Assembly (NCBI GenBank): GCA_900557355.1
Contig: USSR01000264.1
Span: 1-8,761, forward strand
Source of the DNA: an uncultured Bacteroides sp.
GTDB taxonomy: Bacteria > Bacteroidota > Bacteroidia > Bacteroidales > Bacteroidaceae
Length of the DNA stretch: 8,761 nt
Reading direction: 5' to 3'
Shown here: positions 5,832 through 8,761 of the stretch, in pieces
Layout of the letters: the number at the start of each line of letters is the position of its first letter
Position numbering within the stretch: position 1 is the first letter of the stretch
The notes under the pieces: generated by a model
What the model was told of the DNA's origin: nothing
Seen by the model: only the letters and a program-made list of their open reading frames with translations
The model's database searches: none
Program-made: the position numbers and the translations under genes

Positions 5832-6883
5832 TCAATCGCTTTCCATTTCTTAGACTTCAATTTTTCTAAAGAGTGTTCGCTATATCCCTTTTTAGTAGCT
5901 TTTACAGGAATAAGCGTATAAAGAGTAACCATATCCTCTTTGTTATCATATTGATTCGCTGTATCAGAGTAGTTATAATCTACGACATAGAATCCAGCCA
6001 ATTTCTCCGACCAAGAGATTGCGTTGAACCCTTTCTCTGTTTTGGATATAAAATCTCCATCAGAGAATGTTCTTCCGTTACGGACTTGGTTCGTCAATTC
6101 TTTCATTACCATATAAGGGAACTGTGTCTTCTCCATTTTAGAGTATGGATTCCAGCCAAACGGAAGCACAATAACAAACTCCACATAAGGCTGGGTATAT
6201 TGGAAATTTCCTACACTGAACAATAACGAATTGTTGCCTCTATTAACAACCGCAAGCCTATTGAATACACCATTTTCCATTTCATTGAATTTGTTAGGAA
6301 TAACTCTGCCAATATTCCAGTCTATATGTTGGGATATGCCACCACCTACTTCAGACCATACATAATCGTGGTTGATATTGGACAACGCACCCTTTTCCTT
6401 CAGAAAAAGGCTTATTTCGTTATGTCCACTACTAATAGACCAATCAAGAGGAGAAAAAAGTAGAGTTGTAGTAAGCCTATTTATATCCGCACCTTTCTCT
6501 ATAAGATAGCGAACAATCTCAAAATGCCCTTTAGCGGCTACTTCATTCAAAGCTGCTGTTGTAGAACTTTCATAAGCATTTATATCTGCACCATTTTCTA
6601 TCAATAGTTTGACTATTTCTAAATGGTTTCCAGACGAAGCACCCCATAAAGGAGAAAATAATCTATCTTTAATACAATTTACATCGGCTCCATATTGAAT
6701 TAAAGTCTTGCAAATTTCATAAAAACCTTTCTTTGCAGCTCGGCATAAAGGTGGATGAAGCGTATATAAATTCTCATCATTCAAATCCAGATCTGAATGT
6801 TGGTCGAGTATATTCGACACTTCCTGCACGTTGTTATCGCCAACTGCTTTTTCCAGTTTTATATAAATTTCTTTATTATTCAT
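5819..6883 (-). CDS. Ankyrin-repeat and SUFU-domain fusion, immunity protein
   Basis: The 354-aa protein has two parts. Residues 1-170 are ankyrin repeats: PPLCRAAKKGFYEICKTLIQYGADVN at 44-69, SPLWGASSGNHLEIVKLLIENGADIN at 77-102, AALNEVAAKGHFEIVRYLIEKGADIN at 110-135, then a last partial repeat. Residues 175-354 form a Suppressor-of-Fused-type domain: YVEFVIVLPFGWNP at 233-246, MVMKELTNQ at 258-266, F-x-x-GDFI at 273-279 and LYTLIPVKATKKGYSE at 321-336. SUFU-type domains, alone or joined to ankyrins, are known as bacterial immunity proteins for polymorphic toxins, acting by direct binding in the cytoplasm. ATG at 6883 is 15 bases from the cassette start. The stop is the TAA of the cassette arm, so the protein ends exactly at the arm. 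The toxin partner is not visible. Confidence 0.88.
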   Translation of the reverse strand: MNNKEIYIKLEKAVGDNNVQEVSNILDQHSDLDLNDENLYTLHPPLCRAAKKGFYEICKTLIQYGADVNCIKDRLFSPLWGASSGNHLEIVKLLIENGADINAYESSTTAALNEVAAKGHFEIVRYLIEKGADINRLTTTLLFSPLDWSISSGHNEISLFLKEKGALSNINHDYVWSEVGGGISQHIDWNIGRVIPNKFNEMENGVFNRLAVVNRGNNSLLFSVGNFQYTQPYVEFVIVLPFGWNPYSKMEKTQFPYMVMKELTNQVRNGRTFSDGDFISKTEKGFNAISWSEKLAGFYVVDYNYSDTANQYDNKEDMVTLYTLIPVKATKKGYSEHSLEKLKSKKWKAIELSL

Positions 6884-6885
6884 CT

Positions 6886-6952
6886 ATTGAGTTTATAATG
6901 TTGGGTGGCTAACCGACCTTTCAGGGGAGGTTGAGCCGCTTGTTAGTGTCAT
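6886..6952 (-). repeat. attC-like site, GCGGCT type, 3' of the 6956-7357 SUKH gene
   Basis: The core is 6899-6942, almost identical to that at 1507-1550, with the unpaired C in the left arm. The arm at 6943-6952 (TTAGTGTCAT on plus) matches its cassette start at 7378-7369 over 10 bp. Confidence 0.82.
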
Positions 6953-6955
6953 TTT

Positions 6956-7357
6956 TTATCTTATTCTCAACCAATTAATGAACATATCTGTAAATGATTG
7001 GGATAAAAATCTATTCTCAGATAAGTCTAAATCTCCTAATGGTTGTAAAAAAATAAAAGTAGGTTCTCCAAAATAAAAACCGATACAATTATCGCCTCCA
7101 TCAGTGCCAATAACCAAAGATTTTTTCGACAAATACTTTTGTATTTGGTATTCTTTGTTCAGTTGCATCAAATCTTCAATCTTCCATAATGATAAATATT
7201 GACTACCAATATTACCTTCTCCACCATTACTCCATAACATAAATTCCTTATAATCATCGGGTAATGGAAACAACTTTCCCACACTCAACATTATTTGTTG
7301 ATCACATGGAGGATTGGAGTGCCAACTTTTATTGATTTTTTCTATTATCTGTTTCAT
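6956..7357 (-). CDS. SMI1/KNR4 (SUKH) family immunity protein
   Basis: The 133-aa protein is a compact SUKH domain. It has LFPLPDDYKEFMLWSNGGEG at residues 29-48 with the typical P-x-D-Y-x-x-F-x-x-x-NGG, YLSLWKIEDL at 54-63, LVIGTDGGDNCIGF at 81-94, and a C-terminal SFTDMFINWL helix at 121-130. The IGTDGGDN strand is characteristic of the SMI1/KNR4 branch. These proteins neutralise diverse secreted toxins, often nucleases or deaminases, in the cytoplasm. I chose the ATG at 7357. An upstream GTG at 7375 in the same frame falls inside the cassette arm and would add six residues. The 29 bases from this start region to the cassette start occur identically at 1-29. The cassette is the smallest complete one in the window. 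Confidence 0.9.
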   Translation of the reverse strand: MKQIIEKINKSWHSNPPCDQQIMLSVGKLFPLPDDYKEFMLWSNGGEGNIGSQYLSLWKIEDLMQLNKEYQIQKYLSKKSLVIGTDGGDNCIGFYFGEPTFIFLQPLGDLDLSENRFLSQSFTDMFINWLRIR

Positions 7358-7368
7358 TATAATTTTAT

Positions 7369-7435
7369 ATGACACTAATGTTTGGTGGCTAACCGACCTT
7401 TTCGGGGGAGATTGAGCCGCTTGTTATCGACCATA
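7369..7435 (-). repeat. attC-like site, GCGGCT type, 3' of the 7436-8311 gene
   Basis: The core is 7379-7423. It has the same stem and unpaired C as the site at 6899-6942, with a slightly longer loop. The arm at 7424-7435 (TTATCGACCATA on plus) matches its cassette start at 8364-8353 over 12 bp. Confidence 0.82.
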
Positions 7436-8311
7436 TTATATCATGAATTTATTCTTCACCCACTTTTCGATTTGTTTTTTGTTTATGCCTTTACTTACTG
7501 ATAAGTAGGCTATTTTTTCAAAATTAAATTGAATACCAAAATAATTCTCTACCTCACAAACAAAATTATTAAGATTTAATATATTAGGAGTGCTAAATAC
7601 TGTCTTATCAACACTAATTGTCCGAATATTACTATCTGAAAAAATAATTTGTTTTTTTCGAGAGGATAGTTCATTTTCGATTATTATTTCATAGGTATCT
7701 CCCATTGTTCGCGGGTTACTCAGCCGCATTTCAAATGAAAATCTTTGCTCTTTTTCTTCATCGGTAAGTTGACTGGATGTGAGCCATTCTCCATCTGTTG
7801 TAATTATAAGAGATACAGACCAATTATATTTATCCGAAGGCACTATATTGAGATTTTTCAATAATATATATGCTGGTAAATCATCGGAAATTTTATCATA
7901 ATACTTTCGTATCTTATCGAATAAAGGGTGCTGAATTTCCGAATAGCCAAATAATTCAAATAAAAAATGTAAGTAAAACGGTTTACCGTGAATATATTTG
8001 TCTATAAGTTCGTCGAAATACTTTAAGACATTCTCTTCTTTGGAGAAGGCTAAAACCGCCCATACACCTCGTAAGCCAACAATATCATGATGTTCACAAA
8101 ATAGTCTTTCTGTTTTATCATACTCCGCCAAACATTCTAATAGAAAATTATTTATTTCTACGGTTGAGAACTCTTTAAGTTTTATTACATTCTTATTGTC
8201 AGGATAATAACTATCAAGTTTAATTTTGTTATATAGTCGATTAACCAACTTCCCGGTTTGTTTTGGCAAATGGTCTTTCTTCTCCAATATGAAATTTCTT
8301 AAATCCATCAT
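7436..8311 (-). CDS. Unrecognised 291-aa cassette protein, putative immunity protein
   Basis: I do not recognise the family. The first half (about 1-155) looks all-helical, with repeated amphipathic helices such as EINNFLLECLAEYD, GVWAVLAFSKEENVLKYFDELIDKY and HPLFDKIRKYYDK. This could be an alpha-solenoid. The second half holds a strand-rich part around 163-230 (WSVSLIITTDGEWLTSSQLTDEE; TYEIIIEN) and a closing alpha/beta part with ILNLNNFVCEVENYFGIQFNFEKIAYL at 244-270. There is no signal peptide or membrane helix. Two Met codons open the frame, at 8311 and 8308. The leader is 53 bases, longer than for most neighbours. The cassette ends match over 12 bp, so the cassette is intact. An immunity role is suggested only by its setting. 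Confidence 0.75.
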   Translation of the reverse strand: MMDLRNFILEKKDHLPKQTGKLVNRLYNKIKLDSYYPDNKNVIKLKEFSTVEINNFLLECLAEYDKTERLFCEHHDIVGLRGVWAVLAFSKEENVLKYFDELIDKYIHGKPFYLHFLFELFGYSEIQHPLFDKIRKYYDKISDDLPAYILLKNLNIVPSDKYNWSVSLIITTDGEWLTSSQLTDEEKEQRFSFEMRLSNPRTMGDTYEIIIENELSSRKKQIIFSDSNIRTISVDKTVFSTPNILNLNNFVCEVENYFGIQFNFEKIAYLSVSKGINKKQIEKWVKNKFMI

Positions 8312-8352
8312 CTTTCAGTCATTTAATTATTTATCAGTTAGTTAATCTTTTT

Positions 8353-8413
8353 TATGGTCGATAATGCCCGGTGGATAATCGCCATTAAAGGAGATTGATC
8401 CGCTTGTTATCTT
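8353..8413 (-). repeat. attC-like site, GCGGAT type, 3' of the partial gene
   Basis: The core is 8365-8406. Minus-strand GCGGATCAATC pairs with GATTATCCAC with one unpaired C and one mismatch. The arm from 8407 (TTATCTTTTTT on plus) belongs to a cassette whose start is outside the window, so its match cannot be tested here. The arm at 8353-8364 belongs to the 7436-8311 cassette. Confidence 0.78.
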
Positions 8414-8418
8414 TTTTG

Positions 8419-8761
8419 CTACATTCCTTTTAAGTTCTCTTTTATTTCCTCTACTCTTGCCTCAATCTTCTCAAGGGGATATTTTTCACTTCCACCGAGA
8501 GTATATATCAATACCAATTCTTCCATTTCATAGCAAAGCCAATTCCTTAAATTTGACTTTTTATTCGATAGAGAATATTGCTGTACTTTTTCTTCATACT
8601 CACTTAATAAACTGCCATTACATCGCCTGATAATATTAGCATTGTCATTTTGTGCTTGCAAAACTTTCTCTAAAGCCAGTTTTGCATCAGTTTGAGTTGC
8701 AATGTCTTTTGACGATACATAATATGCCAAAGACAAGATACTTTCTATTGGTGTCCAAAGA
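8419..8761 (-). CDS. Unrecognised cassette protein, 5' end outside the window
   Basis: The frame is open to the window edge. A TTG at 8736 could be read as a start, but the codons above it continue without a stop (LWTPIESILSLAYYV), so the gene probably begins beyond 8761. The visible 113 residues are mostly helical, with a charged, possibly coiled-coil segment (KLALEKVLQAQND, LLSEYEEKVQQY) and a C-terminal helix EKIEARVEEIKENL. I do not recognise the family. It is followed by an attC-like site twelve bases after the stop, as for its neighbours. A cytoplasmic immunity protein is the default guess from context. Confidence 0.65.
   Translation of the reverse strand, partial: LWTPIESILSLAYYVSSKDIATQTDAKLALEKVLQAQNDNANIIRRCNGSLLSEYEEKVQQYSLSNKKSNLRNWLCYEMEELVLIYTLGGSEKYPLEKIEARVEEIKENLKGM

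Larger units (their letters stand above)
1..8761 (-). mobile_element. Integron-like array of immunity gene cassettes (internal segment)
   Basis: Twelve junctions between minus-strand genes each carry a related 40-45 bp imperfect palindrome. Ten of the eleven complete cassettes have cassette-specific complementary ends of 7-13 bp. Cassette extents, one gene each, are 30-774, 775-1506, 1507-2043, 2044-2607, 2608-3127, 3128-3829, 3830-4811, 4812-5776, 5777-6898, 6899-7378 and 7379-8364, plus a partial one from 8365. All stop codons lie within about 20 bases of the cassette 3' arm, and most starts lie 14-29 bases after the cassette start. No recombinase or primary attachment site is inside the window, so the ends of the array lie outside it. 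Classical integrons and the recombinase-associated interbacterial defence clusters of Bacteroidales are the closest known comparisons. The mobility itself is inferred from structure. Confidence 0.8.

Noticed and set aside
5873..6226. A 117-codon open frame on the plus strand
   Set aside because: It lies wholly antisense to the ankyrin-SUFU gene, has no recognisable domain, and the opposite frame is clearly coding. The shorter plus-strand frames at 2520-3077, 3421-3606, 4235-4468, 5030-5239 and 5429-5665 are rejected for the same reason.
20..8413. Regularly recurring repeats as a CRISPR array
   Set aside because: The intervals are 480-1122 bases and contain genes, and the repeats vary in sequence.
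20..8413. Intergenic palindromes as rho-independent terminators
   Set aside because: No run of T follows the stems on the transcribed strand, and the cassette-specific matching arms are better explained as recombination sites.
8419..8736. A TTG at 8736 as the start of the last gene
   Set aside because: The frame remains open to the window edge, so the gene is better treated as truncated.

Overview
The window is a single-strand (all minus) array of small promiscuous-looking genes with very short spacers. It most likely comes from a member of the Bacteroidota, probably a gut Bacteroidales. The support for that is low GC content, A/T-rich leaders without strong Shine-Dalgarno sequences, and a set of immunity-type protein families (SUKH, Imm21-like, Imm22-like, DUF4265-like, ankyrin, SUFU). 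The taxonomic assignment is an inference.

Layout, in transcription order (right to left): an unrecognised protein cut by the window edge (8419-8761), an unrecognised 291-aa protein (7436-8311), a SUKH protein (6956-7357), an ankyrin-SUFU fusion (5819-6883), a WD40-like propeller (4852-5754), a tandem Imm22-like protein (3878-4783), an unrecognised 220-aa protein (3150-3812), a DUF4265-like protein (2652-3113), an ankyrin protein (2066-2578), an Imm21-like protein (1561-2025), a second SUKH protein (829-1389), an unrecognised 222-aa protein (81-749), and the first bases of another gene (1-8). No toxin, secretion gene, integrase, tRNA or CRISPR array is visible.

The organising principle lies between the genes. 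Each of the twelve junctions carries a roughly 40-45 bp partly palindromic element that resembles an integron attC site. Each gene is also flanked by its own private inverted repeat: the bases at the cassette start (TTA plus 4-10 cassette-specific bases) are complementary to those just before the element after its stop codon. Ten of eleven complete cassettes show this match over 7-13 bp. The arms differ from cassette to cassette, so in the array the two arms of any junction belong to different cassettes and would pair only after excision as a circle. This is the logic of integron gene cassettes. The conserved crossover-like sequence is CA/TTA rather than the usual G/TTRRRY.

The best overall reading is part of a mobile, integron-like stockpile of orphan immunity genes. 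It resembles the recombinase-associated acquired interbacterial defence clusters reported from gut Bacteroidales (recalled, not searched). Its likely role is protection against toxins delivered by competitors. The array shows signs of recent cassette traffic: a cassette 5' end present twice (1-29 and 7350-7378), one chimeric cassette with mismatched ends and a leftover small ORF (1367-1506), and two unrelated proteins whose C-termini are encoded by the recombination site.
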